64,000 bases of DNA from Methylomonas koyamae (lineage in GTDB: Bacteria; Pseudomonadota; Gammaproteobacteria; Methylococcales; Methylomonadaceae), in NCBI RefSeq assembly GCF_001644025.1, contig NZ_LUUK01000226.1, forward strand, positions 21,132-85,131, read 5' to 3'. Positions 29,610 to 38,865 of the stretch are shown here, in pieces. The notes under the pieces are model-generated. The model ran no database searches and had not been told where the DNA came from. It was given only the letters and a program-made list of their open reading frames with translations. Positions within the stretch are counted from its first letter, which is position 1; each line of letters begins with the position of its first letter. The translations under genes were made by a program, and so were the position numbers.

Positions 29610-31445
29610 ATGATTGCCAGTGACGCGCTCAAGGAAAAACTTATCATCATTGCCGAGCATGACGAGGTTTCCGCCCAAAAAATCGCCGCCACCCTCAAGG
29701 CCAAAGGCTTCGGAAACCTCCGTTCGGCCAGCAACGGCGAACAAATTTACCAGATTCTCAAACCCTTCCACGACCAGCCGCAAGCCGTCGGCCTGATCGT
29801 GCTGAACGCCAAATTGCCGGCCTGTAAAACCGCGGATCTCTGTCACAGCTTGGCCAATGCCAACGAAGCGTCGGTGATACCGGTCGTGATCCTGGACGAC
29901 GAAAACCCCGACTGCAGTGCATCACCATGCCCTCAGGAGTACGAAAACTGCCTGGTGTACAAAATCAACAATCCATTCAACACCCAGGAATTGTTGCTGG
30001 CGGTCCGCTTTCTGCTTAGCCTGCATCAGGAGCGTTTACTGCGCTTCAAGCAGGAAGAACAATTGATCAACGAACTGGCCGCCAAAAGCATCATCGACGC
30101 CAAATTGAAGTTTTTGGTCGCCCACGACGAATTGACCGGTTTGTTTAACCGGAGCAGTTTCGAACGGCAACTGCGTTTAATCCTGAACCGCAGCAATAAA
30201 CTGCAGAAAGACGGCGCCCTGCTGTTTATCGATGTCGATCGCTTTAGCTTGATCAACGAGCTGGAGGGTTTCGAAGTCGGCGACCGTCTGTTGGTCGAAT
30301 TGACCATACTGGTCCGGAAAATGGCGCCACCGGGCAGTTTGTTCGCCCGCATCGGCGCCGACGAATTCTGTCTGTTCCTGGAAAACAAAACCCAAAAACA
30401 AGCCAGAGTGTTCGCCGAGACGATCAAGAACGCGGTCGACAATTTCCGATTTTTTACCGGCGAAGTTTGTTACAGCGCATCGGTTTCGATCGGCATTGCC
30501 GCACTCGATAATTCGGTCGCCGCCGTGCATCCCGGCGAGATGATTCTGCACGCCCGCCAGGCCTGCAACTATGCTAAAAACAGTGGCCGAGACAAGGTCT
30601 GCCTTTACAACAGCGAAGATATTTCGGTCAAGGAACGCCGCCGCGACATCTATTGGGTACCGCTGATTCGCAAGGCCTTGCGCGAAAACAACCTGTTTCT
30701 GGTTTTTCAACCGGTCGTTCAGTTATGCGACGGCAATATCTCCCACTACGAGGTGTTGCTGCGCATGCGCGGCGAAAACAACGAAGTGATCACGCCGGAT
30801 CAGTTTATCCCGGTCGCCGAGCGCACCGGCTTGATCCACGCGATCGACCTGTGGGTCGTCGAACACGCCATCGATTTTTTGGCGGCGATGCCGTCTTACA
30901 TGTCTTACGTGTCGCTGGCGATCAATCTGTCCAGTACCGCCTTCCAGTATCCCGATCTGCTGCCGACGATACGGGACAAGCTGGAATTGACCTGGGTGGA
31001 AGCCGGCCGCCTGACCTTCGAGATTACCGAAACCGCCGCCGTCGACAATTTCGAAAAAACCCGCCACATGATCAACAAAATTCGGGCGCTGGGTTGCAAG
31101 TTCGCCCTCGACGATTTCGGCGCCGGCTTTTGTTCGTTCAATTACCTGAAAACCTTTCCGGTCGATTACGTCAAAATCGACGGCCAGTTCATCCGAAACC
31201 TTCTGGAAAACGAAACCGATCAGATTTTGGTGAAATCCATGGTCGAAATCGCCGCCAAATTGGGCAAAAAAACCATCGCGGAATTCGTCGAATCGGCCAG
31301 CACCGCGCTCAAGCTCAAGGAAATCGGCGTCAATTTCGGCCAGGGCTACGCCTTCGGCAAGCCCGACATCAATCTTCTGGATAGCCATAAAGTGTCGATC
31401 GCGATCTTGCTGAACGGCCACACCGGTCAAACGCCGGTGAAATAA
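29610..31445 (+). CDS. Receiver-like GGDEF-EAL protein with degenerate motifs
   Basis: 611 residues: receiver-like domain (about 8-135), GGDEF domain (about 170-330), EAL domain (about 345-600). At the phospho-acceptor position the receiver has Asn (LIVLNAKLP, N66). The GGDEF signature reads GADEF (249-253). The EAL signature reads EVL, but later metal-binding motifs (DDFGAGF, VKIDGQFI) persist. It may therefore be mainly a phosphodiesterase or a c-di-GMP sensor rather than a cyclase; activity is unproven. It is divergent from the HDOD gene and ends about 130 bases before a small membrane protein gene. Confidence 0.88.
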   Translation: MIASDALKEKLIIIAEHDEVSAQKIAATLKAKGFGNLRSASNGEQIYQILKPFHDQPQAVGLIVLNAKLPACKTADLCHSLANANEASVIPVVILDDENPDCSASPCPQEYENCLVYKINNPFNTQELLLAVRFLLSLHQERLLRFKQEEQLINELAAKSIIDAKLKFLVAHDELTGLFNRSSFERQLRLILNRSNKLQKDGALLFIDVDRFSLINELEGFEVGDRLLVELTILVRKMAPPGSLFARIGADEFCLFLENKTQKQARVFAETIKNAVDNFRFFTGEVCYSASVSIGIAALDNSVAAVHPGEMILHARQACNYAKNSGRDKVCLYNSEDISVKERRRDIYWVPLIRKALRENNLFLVFQPVVQLCDGNISHYEVLLRMRGENNEVITPDQFIPVAERTGLIHAIDLWVVEHAIDFLAAMPSYMSYVSLAINLSSTAFQYPDLLPTIRDKLELTWVEAGRLTFEITETAAVDNFEKTRHMINKIRALGCKFALDDFGAGFCSFNYLKTFPVDYVKIDGQFIRNLLENETDQILVKSMVEIAAKLGKKTIAEFVESASTALKLKEIGVNFGQGYAFGKPDINLLDSHKVSIAILLNGHTGQTPVK

Positions 31446-31577
31446 GCCGAGTTACCCGCCGGGAAAATCGCCCGTATTTACCGCTTCGCCCGCCTCTGGT
31501 ATATTCGCGGCCGGCGTCTACAATTGTCATCACATTGTTCTTAAACCAAAAAATAATATTTACAAAGGGGAAGGGTT

Positions 31578-32042
31578 ATGGCCGAACTGTTATTCATCGC
31601 GACCACGATATTTGTCGCTTATGTCGTCTTTGTGGTCATGGGCGATAAAAAACCCAAGCCGAGCGCCGCCAAACCGGAAGCGGCGATAACGCCGGCACCG
31701 GAACCGAAGGCCAGTCAAGCCGAAGCGATAAGCCCCCCGCCAGTCCCCACCGAAAAACCCGCGACACCCCGCCCTTCCACCCGCAAAACCGCCGCCAAGC
31801 CGGCCGCGCCAGCCCAAGCCGCCGCACCGACCGCCACTGCCGACAGCGTCAAAAATCCGAAAACAGGCGAAGTCGCGAAAATTTCCGGCAACTATGCCTT
31901 TGCCAAACGCTGGATCAAGGATGCGCTGGTTGAGGAAGGCTTGCTCGACAAAGTCTATAAAAACAACGAACTGGACGAAGCCGCAACGACCAAAATCCAG
32001 GCCGCGCTACAGCAACTGGCCGCCATGGACAAGTACCGCTAA
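31578..32042 (+). CDS. Membrane-anchored protein with Ala/Pro-rich linker
   Basis: 154 residues: an N-terminal helix (LLFIATTIFVAYVVFVVMG), a long Ala/Pro/Lys-rich linker (about 25-90), and a small helical C-terminal domain (about 95-154: NYAFAKRWIKDALVEEGLLD...IQAALQQLAAMDKY). A purine-rich AAGGGGAAGGG precedes the ATG. I do not recognise the family. The layout (anchor, flexible arm, small domain) is like envelope-spanning or scaffold proteins. It is convergent with pilR. Confidence 0.7.
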   Translation: MAELLFIATTIFVAYVVFVVMGDKKPKPSAAKPEAAITPAPEPKASQAEAISPPPVPTEKPATPRPSTRKTAAKPAAPAQAAAPTATADSVKNPKTGEVAKISGNYAFAKRWIKDALVEEGLLDKVYKNNELDEAATTKIQAALQQLAAMDKYR

Positions 32043-32056
32043 CGGAACCCGCTTCT

Positions 32057-32077
32057 CGGCAGCCGGTCCGGCTGCCG
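32057..32077. terminator. Strong hairpin between convergent genes
   Basis: CGGCAGCCGG-T-CCGGCTGCCG, a 10-bp perfect inverted repeat between the convergent ends at 32042 and 32081. No T-run follows, so it may be a bidirectional hairpin terminator or an mRNA-stabilising structure. Confidence 0.5.
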
Positions 32078-32080
32078 CAC

Positions 32081-33421
32081 TCACTCCAGTCCCAGCTTTT
32101 TCAGCCGATACCGCAACGAGCGGAAGGTCAAGCCCAGTTGCTTGGCGGTCGCGGTTTTATTCCAGCGGTTTTCTTCCAACGCACTGCTCAGCGCTTTCTT
32201 TTCGATGCCCTCCAAATAGCTTTCGAGCGACATCTTTTGCGCGTCGAAATCCTCGGCCGCGGCAGCCTCCAGCCCCAACGGCAAATTCAAATCGTCAACA
32301 TCGATCAGATTGCCCTCGTGCAAGGCCAACGCTCGCTCGAGAATGTTTTCCAATTCCCGCACATTGCCTGGAAAGCAGTACCCCTTTAGCGCTCGCCAAG
32401 CCGCATCGCTCAGATCGGGAATTGCCGTGCCGTTGGCGGCGGCTAACTTGGTCAGTAAGTGGCGGGTCAATTGCGGAATATCGGCTTCCCTGGCCCGCAG
32501 CGGCGGCAAATTCAGTTCGATGACATTGATCCGGTAATACAAATCCTGCCGAAACGCCCCTTCCTGGACCATTTTCGCCAAGTCCTTATGCGTGGCACTC
32601 AGCAAGCGCACGTCAACCGGGACTTCGCGTTGCTCGCCAACCGGCCGGACCTTCTTTTCCTGGATGGCTCGCAACAATTTGACTTGCAACGGCAACGGCA
32701 AATCGGCGACTTCGTCGAGAAACAGCGTGCCGCCTTCGGCAGCCTGAAACAAGCCTTGCTTGTCGCTGACCGCGCCGGTAAAGCTGCCTTTTTTATGACC
32801 GAAGAACTCGCTTTCCATTAACTCCAGCGGAATCGCGCCGCAATTGATCGCGACAAAGGGCTGCGCGCCGCGCGGGCTTTGCTGATGAATCAAGCGCGCC
32901 ACCAACTCCTTGCCGGAACCGGACTCACCGCTGATGTAGACCGGCGCCTGATTGCGCGCCACCTTCTCGATTTTCGAGCGTATCGCCCGCATCGGTACCG
33001 AATCGCCCAACAACACATCGCGAGTGCGGCGCTCTTTTTCGGCTGCCCGCCCTTGCGAGGCTTGCAACGCATGGTTGACCAGCTGCCGCAACACCGCCAA
33101 ATCGACCGGCTTGGATAGGAAGTCGAAAGCCCCTTTTTTCATGGCCTTGATGGCGATATCCATATTGCCGTGCGCGGTAATCACCGCCACCGGCAACGGC
33201 AGACCGCAGGCCTGGATGTGGTCGACCAGTTCCAAACCGTCGCCGTCCGGTAATTTCATATCGGTCAAACACAGATCGAAACGTTGATTGGCCAGCAATT
33301 GCTTGGCCCCGGCCAAATCAGCCGCGCAGCGGGTTTGAATGTCCATTCGGTTCAGCGTGATTTCCAGCAATTCCCGAATGTCGGGCTCGTCGTCGACAAC
33401 CAGCGTGACGGGTGGGCTCAT
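32081..33421 (-). CDS. pilR: Sigma-54-dependent response regulator PilR
   Basis: 446 residues: receiver domain (VVDDEPDIRELLE; acceptor Asp in LCLTDMKLPDGDG), sigma-54 AAA+ domain with Walker A GESGSGKE, the sigma-54-contacting loop GSFTGA, and Walker B GGTLFLDEVADLP, then a Fis-type helix-turn-helix (NKTATAKQLGLTFRSLRYRL). PilR activates pilin (pilA) transcription at sigma-54 promoters once phosphorylated by PilS. It overlaps the upstream pilS-like gene by 4 bases (ATGA), the usual pilSR arrangement. No pilA lies in this window. Confidence 0.92.
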   Translation of the reverse strand: MSPPVTLVVDDEPDIRELLEITLNRMDIQTRCAADLAGAKQLLANQRFDLCLTDMKLPDGDGLELVDHIQACGLPLPVAVITAHGNMDIAIKAMKKGAFDFLSKPVDLAVLRQLVNHALQASQGRAAEKERRTRDVLLGDSVPMRAIRSKIEKVARNQAPVYISGESGSGKELVARLIHQQSPRGAQPFVAINCGAIPLELMESEFFGHKKGSFTGAVSDKQGLFQAAEGGTLFLDEVADLPLPLQVKLLRAIQEKKVRPVGEQREVPVDVRLLSATHKDLAKMVQEGAFRQDLYYRINVIELNLPPLRAREADIPQLTRHLLTKLAAANGTAIPDLSDAAWRALKGYCFPGNVRELENILERALALHEGNLIDVDDLNLPLGLEAAAAEDFDAQKMSLESYLEGIEKKALSSALEENRWNKTATAKQLGLTFRSLRYRLKKLGLE

Positions 33422-35043
33422 ATTTCTATCACCGTGTTTTCCGCGTTAGCCAGCGCCAGCACGAAGCAGGATTTTCCGCCATCCTGAACGTAGCCGAGAT
33501 CGGCCTGATTCAGTTCCGCGAGCGCTTTGGAAATGTACAAACCTAACCCGGTGCCTTTGTGCGAGGTCGTGAAAAACGGCTCGAACAAATGCGTCAGATG
33601 TTCACCGCCGATGCCGGGACCGTTGTCGATCACTTTGATCGTCGGCTGTTCGTCGACCAGATCGACCACAACCCGGATTTTCCCCGCTTCCGGCCTGCCG
33701 TATTGCAGTGCGTTGGCGCACAAATTATCCAGAATTTGTTTCAAATGGCCGTCGTCGATGCAAGCCGTCAAGCCCGTCCTGACAAACGCCAGCGCGAACG
33801 CATCTGCGCGTCCGCCCAAATCGAATTTCTGCTCGCTGAAATAAGCCGTCAACCAAGCGTCCAGATTGATTTTTTGCTTATGACTGAAGTGCCGGCGGGA
33901 CAACTTCAAAATATCCTCGATAATACAGTTCACCCGTTGGCAGTGGTTCTGAATGATCTCGGTCAGCCGCACTTCCTGGGCGGGCAAGCCTGGCGCCTCG
34001 GACAACAACTGTCCTGCGTGGCTGATTGCGCTAAGCGGGTTGCGAATCTCGTGGGCGATGCTGGCGGTCAAGCGACCCAGCGAAGCCAGCTTGCTTTGCT
34101 GCAAGCGTTGGTTATACAAAGCGATGTCCTCGATGATCAACAGATACAAAGCCTCGCCGTCCATCGATAACACGGAAAACCGTACCTGAATTTCCCTGTC
34201 GCCGGACAAATGCAAGATGGCAAAATCCTGCTCGGAGTTGTCGCGCCATAAGCCGAAGGCTTCTTGCAACGGAGCCGCCAAGTCCGCCAATGTCGGCGGA
34301 ATATCCGCCAGATCCAATAACCGTAGCGCCGACTGATTGGCTAATTGCAGCATTCGCTCGCCATCCACAATCAAAATTCCGGATTGCAAATGCTGAATAA
34401 TGTAGCGATTCAAGCCTTCCAAGCGAGCGATAGTCTGTGCTTGCTGTTGCGCCAGAATCGCCGACTGCTCGGCGCGCTGAGCCAAAATCACCGAGAGGAA
34501 CGCAATCGAGAAAAACGAAATGCCCAGCATGCCGGAATAGGTCAGCGTCACCGCCTCGAAACTGCGCGTCTGAATCGCGTAAACCTGCTCGGCCAACACC
34601 GCCAGACTGGCCAACGCCGCGAACAAGATCGCGCAACGGCCGCCGATCAATAGGCCGCCGGCGGCGATCGAAATCGCCAACAACATGCCGATGCCGCTGG
34701 CGATGCCGCCGCTGGCATGCATCATCAACGTGATAAAGACAATATCGGTGAAGATAAACATCTGCGCCAGCATCGCGTAACCGAAGCGATGCCTGAGCGT
34801 GATCGGCGCGGCAACCACGGAAATCGCAAGGTATCCGAGACTAGCGAACTGGTACAATGTGTTGTCGTAGGTGCCCAGCGTCGATGCGCCGAACCGTAAA
34901 TAAAACAGCATCACGAACAAACTGCCGGCCATGAAGCGATAGATGGCGAATATCTTCAGCATCAGCCATGCTTGCCGCTCGGGTATGCCGTAACCTCGGG
35001 AAAACGGACAAGGGTAATAGGTATGGGTTTGACCGGGAGGCAT
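33418..35043 (-). CDS. pilS: PilS-type sensor histidine kinase
   Basis: 541 residues. About six N-terminal transmembrane helices (roughly 30-205), a PAS-like segment (220-310), HisKA with phospho-His in SIAHEIRNPLSAISH, and HATPase (NALQYGRPEAG, DNGPGIG, GTGLGLYI). The multi-helix membrane domain plus one PAS is the PilS layout, a sensor of pilin levels in the inner membrane. It is followed by pilR with a 4-base overlap. The ATG at 35043 gives a hydrophilic 27-residue head; a start at the later Met before LKIFAIYRF is also possible. Confidence 0.9.
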   Translation of the reverse strand: MPPGQTHTYYPCPFSRGYGIPERQAWLMLKIFAIYRFMAGSLFVMLFYLRFGASTLGTYDNTLYQFASLGYLAISVVAAPITLRHRFGYAMLAQMFIFTDIVFITLMMHASGGIASGIGMLLAISIAAGGLLIGGRCAILFAALASLAVLAEQVYAIQTRSFEAVTLTYSGMLGISFFSIAFLSVILAQRAEQSAILAQQQAQTIARLEGLNRYIIQHLQSGILIVDGERMLQLANQSALRLLDLADIPPTLADLAAPLQEAFGLWRDNSEQDFAILHLSGDREIQVRFSVLSMDGEALYLLIIEDIALYNQRLQQSKLASLGRLTASIAHEIRNPLSAISHAGQLLSEAPGLPAQEVRLTEIIQNHCQRVNCIIEDILKLSRRHFSHKQKINLDAWLTAYFSEQKFDLGGRADAFALAFVRTGLTACIDDGHLKQILDNLCANALQYGRPEAGKIRVVVDLVDEQPTIKVIDNGPGIGGEHLTHLFEPFFTTSHKGTGLGLYISKALAELNQADLGYVQDGGKSCFVLALANAENTVIEI

Positions 35044-35170
35044 GCCGTCTCTGTCAGCGGGTTTCAGTTAGAATGAAGATGGCTTTCATCATAGCATTAA
35101 GTCGGCGGAGGACCTGCCCGGCGGCTAGTCTTATAGTGACGGCGGCAATCAACGTGAATCGGAGCGGGAC

Positions 35171-36340
35171 ATGAATATCCACGAATACCAGGCGAAACAA
35201 CTGTTTACCGTGTACGGTGTACCGGTGCCGAAAGGCGATATCGCGGAGTGCGCCGCGAACGCCGCCAAGGTCGCCGAACAATTGGGCGGCGATGCCTGGG
35301 TCGTCAAGGCGCAAATCCATGCCGGCGCGCGCGGCAAGGCCGGCGGCGTCAAGCTGGCCCGCGATGCCCGCGAAGTCGCCGAGCACGCCGCCGAAATGCT
35401 GGGAAAACGCTTGGTCACTCATCAAACCGACGCCTTCGGACTGCCGGTCAACTGCGTCTGGGTCGAAGAGGCATCCGCGATCAAAAACGAATTTTATTTG
35501 AGCCTCTTGCTGGATCGGGAAAGCGAGCGCCTGTTGTTTGTCGCCTCGGCGGCCGGCGGCATGGACATCGAAGCCGTCGCCGCCGAAACGCCCGAGAAGA
35601 TCGTCCGTATTCCGGTGCACCCCGCCGCCGGCCTGCAAGCCTATCAGGGCCGGCAAATCGGCGCGGCGCTCGGCTTGGGCAAAGAGCAACAGGTGCAATT
35701 GCCGGCCATCCTGAACGGCATGTACGAACTGTTCCTAAGCAAGGATTGCAGCCAGATCGAAATCAATCCGCTGATAGAAACCGAAGACGGCAAACTGCTG
35801 GCGCTGGACGGCAAAATCAATTTCGACGACAACGCCCTGGCCTTGCATCCCGACATCGCCGCGCTGCGCGACGCCAGCCAGGAAGACCCCAAGGAAGCAG
35901 AGGCCAAGCAATTCGATCTGAATTACATCACCTTGGGCGGCAATATCGGTTGCATGGTCAACGGCGCCGGCCTGGCGATGGCAACCATGGACATGGTCAA
36001 ACTCAAAGGCGGCGCGCCGGCCAATTTCCTGGACGTCGGCGGCGGTACCAACAAGGACAAGGTCAAGGAAGCCTTCAAGCTGATCCTGTCCGACGGCACC
36101 GTCAAAGCCGTGCTGGTCAATATCTTCGGCGGCATCGTCAAATGCGACGTGATCGCGGCCGGCATTCTGGCGGCGGTCGAGGACATGCATCTGACGATTC
36201 CAGTCGTGGTCCGCCTGGAGGGCACCAACGTCGAGCAGGGCTTGGCCATGCTGAAAAACTCCGGCCTGGGACTGACGCCCGCCGAGGATTTGAATCAAGC
36301 CGCCGAATTGGCGGTGAAACTGGCTCAAGAGGTGGCCTAA
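35171..36340 (+). CDS. sucC: Succinyl-CoA ligase (ADP-forming) beta subunit
   Basis: 389 residues, the usual SucC length. It begins [21 protein letters not shown]; the ATP-grasp part shows [31 protein letters not shown], and [20 protein letters not shown] followed by [13 protein letters not shown]. SucC supplies the nucleotide-binding half of the enzyme joining succinyl-CoA and succinate in the TCA cycle. In methylotrophs close relatives (mtkA) act on malate; the [18 protein letters not shown] region looks like SucC rather than MtkA. It overlaps sucD by one base (TAATG) in a four-gene operon with nadE. Confidence 0.94.
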   Translation: MNIHEYQAKQLFTVYGVPVPKGDIAECAANAAKVAEQLGGDAWVVKAQIHAGARGKAGGVKLARDAREVAEHAAEMLGKRLVTHQTDAFGLPVNCVWVEEASAIKNEFYLSLLLDRESERLLFVASAAGGMDIEAVAAETPEKIVRIPVHPAAGLQAYQGRQIGAALGLGKEQQVQLPAILNGMYELFLSKDCSQIEINPLIETEDGKLLALDGKINFDDNALALHPDIAALRDASQEDPKEAEAKQFDLNYITLGGNIGCMVNGAGLAMATMDMVKLKGGAPANFLDVGGGTNKDKVKEAFKLILSDGTVKAVLVNIFGGIVKCDVIAAGILAAVEDMHLTIPVVVRLEGTNVEQGLAMLKNSGLGLTPAEDLNQAAELAVKLAQEVA

Positions 36341-37212
36341 TGTCTATTCTGATAGCCAAACACACCAAAGTCATCTGCCAGGGCTTCACCGGTAAACAAG
36401 GTACTTTCCACTCCGAACAGGCGCTAGCCTACGGCACCCAACTGGTCGGCGGCGTCACGCCGGGCCGGGGCGGCTCCAGCCATCTGAATTTGCCGGTATT
36501 CGACACGGTCCAGCAAGCCGTCAAGGCCACCGGCGCCAGCGCGACGATGATTTACGTGCCGCCGTTTTTCGCCGCCGACGCGATCCTGGAAGCGGTCGAC
36601 GCCGGCATAGCATTGATCGTCTGTATTACCGAGGGTATCCCGGTGTTGCAAATGTTGAAAGTCAAGGCGGCGATGCAAGGCGCGCAATCCTTGCTGGTCG
36701 GCCCGAACTGCCCCGGCGTTATCACACCCGGCCAATGCAAGATCGGCATCATGCCCGGCCATATTCATCAGCCCGGCAAGATCGGCATCGTCTCCCGCTC
36801 CGGCACGTTGACTTACGAGGCCGTCCACCAAACCACCCGTGAAGGCCTGGGCCAAAGCACCTGCGTCGGCATCGGCGGCGACCCGATCCACGGCATGAAC
36901 TTCATCGACGTATTGAGCCGCTTTCAAGACGACCCGCAAACCGAGGGCATCGTCATGGTCGGCGAGATCGGCGGTAGCGACGAAGAACAAGCGGCGGAAT
37001 TCATCAAGGCCCATGTCACCAAACCGGTGGTCGGTTATATCGCCGGCCAAACCGCGCCGCCCGGCAAACGCATGGGCCACGCCGGCGCCATCGTCACCGG
37101 CGGCGCGGGCACCGCGAAAGGCAAGATCGCGGCGATGCAGGCGGCCGGCGTGACCATGGTCAGCTCGCCGTCGGACATCGGCGCGGCAATGCGCGGCTGT
37201 ATCGCCCGGTAA
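36340..37212 (+). CDS. sucD: Succinyl-CoA ligase alpha subunit
   Basis: 290 residues. SucD holds the CoA-binding Rossmann domain and the phospho-histidine. Visible: [76 protein letters not shown] and the phospho-His region in [20 protein letters not shown]. The start is set by the one-base overlap with sucC; the longer frame upstream is only a shadow of sucC. Together with SucC it forms the alpha2beta2 or alphabeta enzyme. Confidence 0.95.
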   Translation: MSILIAKHTKVICQGFTGKQGTFHSEQALAYGTQLVGGVTPGRGGSSHLNLPVFDTVQQAVKATGASATMIYVPPFFAADAILEAVDAGIALIVCITEGIPVLQMLKVKAAMQGAQSLLVGPNCPGVITPGQCKIGIMPGHIHQPGKIGIVSRSGTLTYEAVHQTTREGLGQSTCVGIGGDPIHGMNFIDVLSRFQDDPQTEGIVMVGEIGGSDEEQAAEFIKAHVTKPVVGYIAGQTAPPGKRMGHAGAIVTGGAGTAKGKIAAMQAAGVTMVSSPSDIGAAMRGCIAR

Positions 37213-37215
37213 TCG

Positions 37216-38862
37216 ATGACTCTAACCATCGCCCTGGCTCAACTGAATTTCACGGTCGCCGACATTTCCGGCAACGTCGAAAAAATCCTGTCCGCCGTCG
37301 AGCAAGCCAAACACCAACACGCCGATGTGATCGTTTTCCCGGAATTGTGCGTGACCGGCTACCCGCCGGAGGACTTGCTGTTGCGCGGCGATTTTTTGGC
37401 CCAGACCGAACGCGGTCTGGCCCGGCTGCTGCGCGACATCCAAGGCATTACCGCCGTGATCGGCTACCCGAGCCGGCAAGGCGAGACGCTCTACAACGCC
37501 GCCGCCGCGTTGCGGGACGGCGTCATCGTCGCCGAATACCACAAACTCGCCCTGCCGAACTACGGCGTCTTCGACGAGCAACGCTATTTCAAGGCTGGCC
37601 GGCACACCTGTCTTTTCGAAGTCAAGACCACGAAACTGGCGCTGACCATTTGCGAGGACATCTGGCGCGACGGCATCATCGCCGCCAATCGCGACGCCGG
37701 CGCCGACATCATCCTGACCCTGAATGCTTCGCCGTTCCACGCCGGCAAGATGCAGCAACGCGAAACCATCATTTGCAGCCAAGTTCGCGCGGCGGGCATT
37801 CCGTTGGTCTATGTTAATCAAATCGGCGGCCAGGACGAATTGGTCTTCGACGGCGCCTCCTTCGTCGCCGATCGCGATGGCGAGATTGTCTATCGCGCCG
37901 CCGAATTCGAGGAGCAACTCGATCTCGTCGAGTTCAACGGCTCGCGGCCGGCCAAAACCGGCATCGTCGCTCTCTACCAGCCGGTGGTCAGCGAATACAA
38001 GGCACTGGTGCTCGGCATTCGGGATTACGTGCGCAAGAACGGCTTCCAAGGCGCGATCCTAGGGCTATCGGGCGGCATAGACTCGGCACTGGTTCTGGCA
38101 TTGGCGGTGGACGCGTTGGGCGCGGATAGGGTCGAATGCGTCCTGATGCCGTCGCGTTATACCCAAGACATCAGCAACCAAGATGCCGAGTTGGAAGCCA
38201 AGGCGCTCGGCGTCAGGCATCACGTGATCCCGATCGAACCGGCCGTCTCCGCGTTCAACGCCATGCTGTCGCCGCTGTTTGCCGGTTCCAAGACCGACAC
38301 CACCGAGGAAAACATCCAAGCCCGCTGCCGGGGGGTTTTGCTGATGGCGCTGTCCAACAAACAAGGCAAACTGTTGTTGACCACCGGCAATAAAAGCGAA
38401 ATGAGCGTAGGCTATGCCACGCTCTACGGCGACATGGCCGGCGGCTTCGCGCCGCTCAAGGATGTCTCGAAATTACTGGTTTACCAACTGGCCGAATACC
38501 GCAACACGCTGACGCCGGTGATTCCGGAACGGGTGATTAGCCGGCCGCCGTCGGCCGAATTGGCCCCGGACCAAAAAGACGAGGATTCGCTGCCGCCTTA
38601 TTCGGTGCTAGACCCCATCCTGGCGCTATACATAGAGCGGGATCAATCGGCCGCCGACATCGTCGAGCTAGGCTATCCGCGCGAGGCGGTCGAACGCGCG
38701 ATTTCGCTGGTCGATCGCAACGAATACAAACGCCGGCAATCGCCGCCCGGCATCCGCATTACCCCCCGCGCCTTCGGCCGGGATCGGCGTTATCCGATTT
38801 CGTCGGCCTACCGGGGCATTTCCGAACTCAACCCAACCGCGCAAGACAACGTTACGGAGTAA
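37216..38862 (+). CDS. nadE: Glutamine-dependent NAD+ synthetase
   Basis: 548 residues with two domains. The N-terminal nitrilase-like glutaminase has its Glu-Lys-Cys triad in FPELCVTGYP (E43), YHKLALPN and LTICEDIW. The C-terminal ATP-pyrophosphatase domain has the P-loop SGGIDS (285-290), then TTGNKSEMSVGYATLYGD. It amidates nicotinic-acid adenine dinucleotide to NAD+ with glutamine and ATP. It starts three bases after sucD, so it is almost surely cotranscribed; NAD is the cofactor of the 2-oxoglutarate dehydrogenase step just before SucCD. Confidence 0.95.
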   Translation: MTLTIALAQLNFTVADISGNVEKILSAVEQAKHQHADVIVFPELCVTGYPPEDLLLRGDFLAQTERGLARLLRDIQGITAVIGYPSRQGETLYNAAAALRDGVIVAEYHKLALPNYGVFDEQRYFKAGRHTCLFEVKTTKLALTICEDIWRDGIIAANRDAGADIILTLNASPFHAGKMQQRETIICSQVRAAGIPLVYVNQIGGQDELVFDGASFVADRDGEIVYRAAEFEEQLDLVEFNGSRPAKTGIVALYQPVVSEYKALVLGIRDYVRKNGFQGAILGLSGGIDSALVLALAVDALGADRVECVLMPSRYTQDISNQDAELEAKALGVRHHVIPIEPAVSAFNAMLSPLFAGSKTDTTEENIQARCRGVLLMALSNKQGKLLLTTGNKSEMSVGYATLYGDMAGGFAPLKDVSKLLVYQLAEYRNTLTPVIPERVISRPPSAELAPDQKDEDSLPPYSVLDPILALYIERDQSAADIVELGYPREAVERAISLVDRNEYKRRQSPPGIRITPRAFGRDRRYPISSAYRGISELNPTAQDNVTE

Positions 38863-38865
38863 ATC

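Noticed and set aside
35171..37212. Malate thiokinase (mtkAB) of the serine cycle
   Set aside because: Sequence blocks around [10 protein letters not shown] and [13 protein letters not shown] read as SucC, and no serine-cycle genes are near; a malate activity still cannot be excluded.
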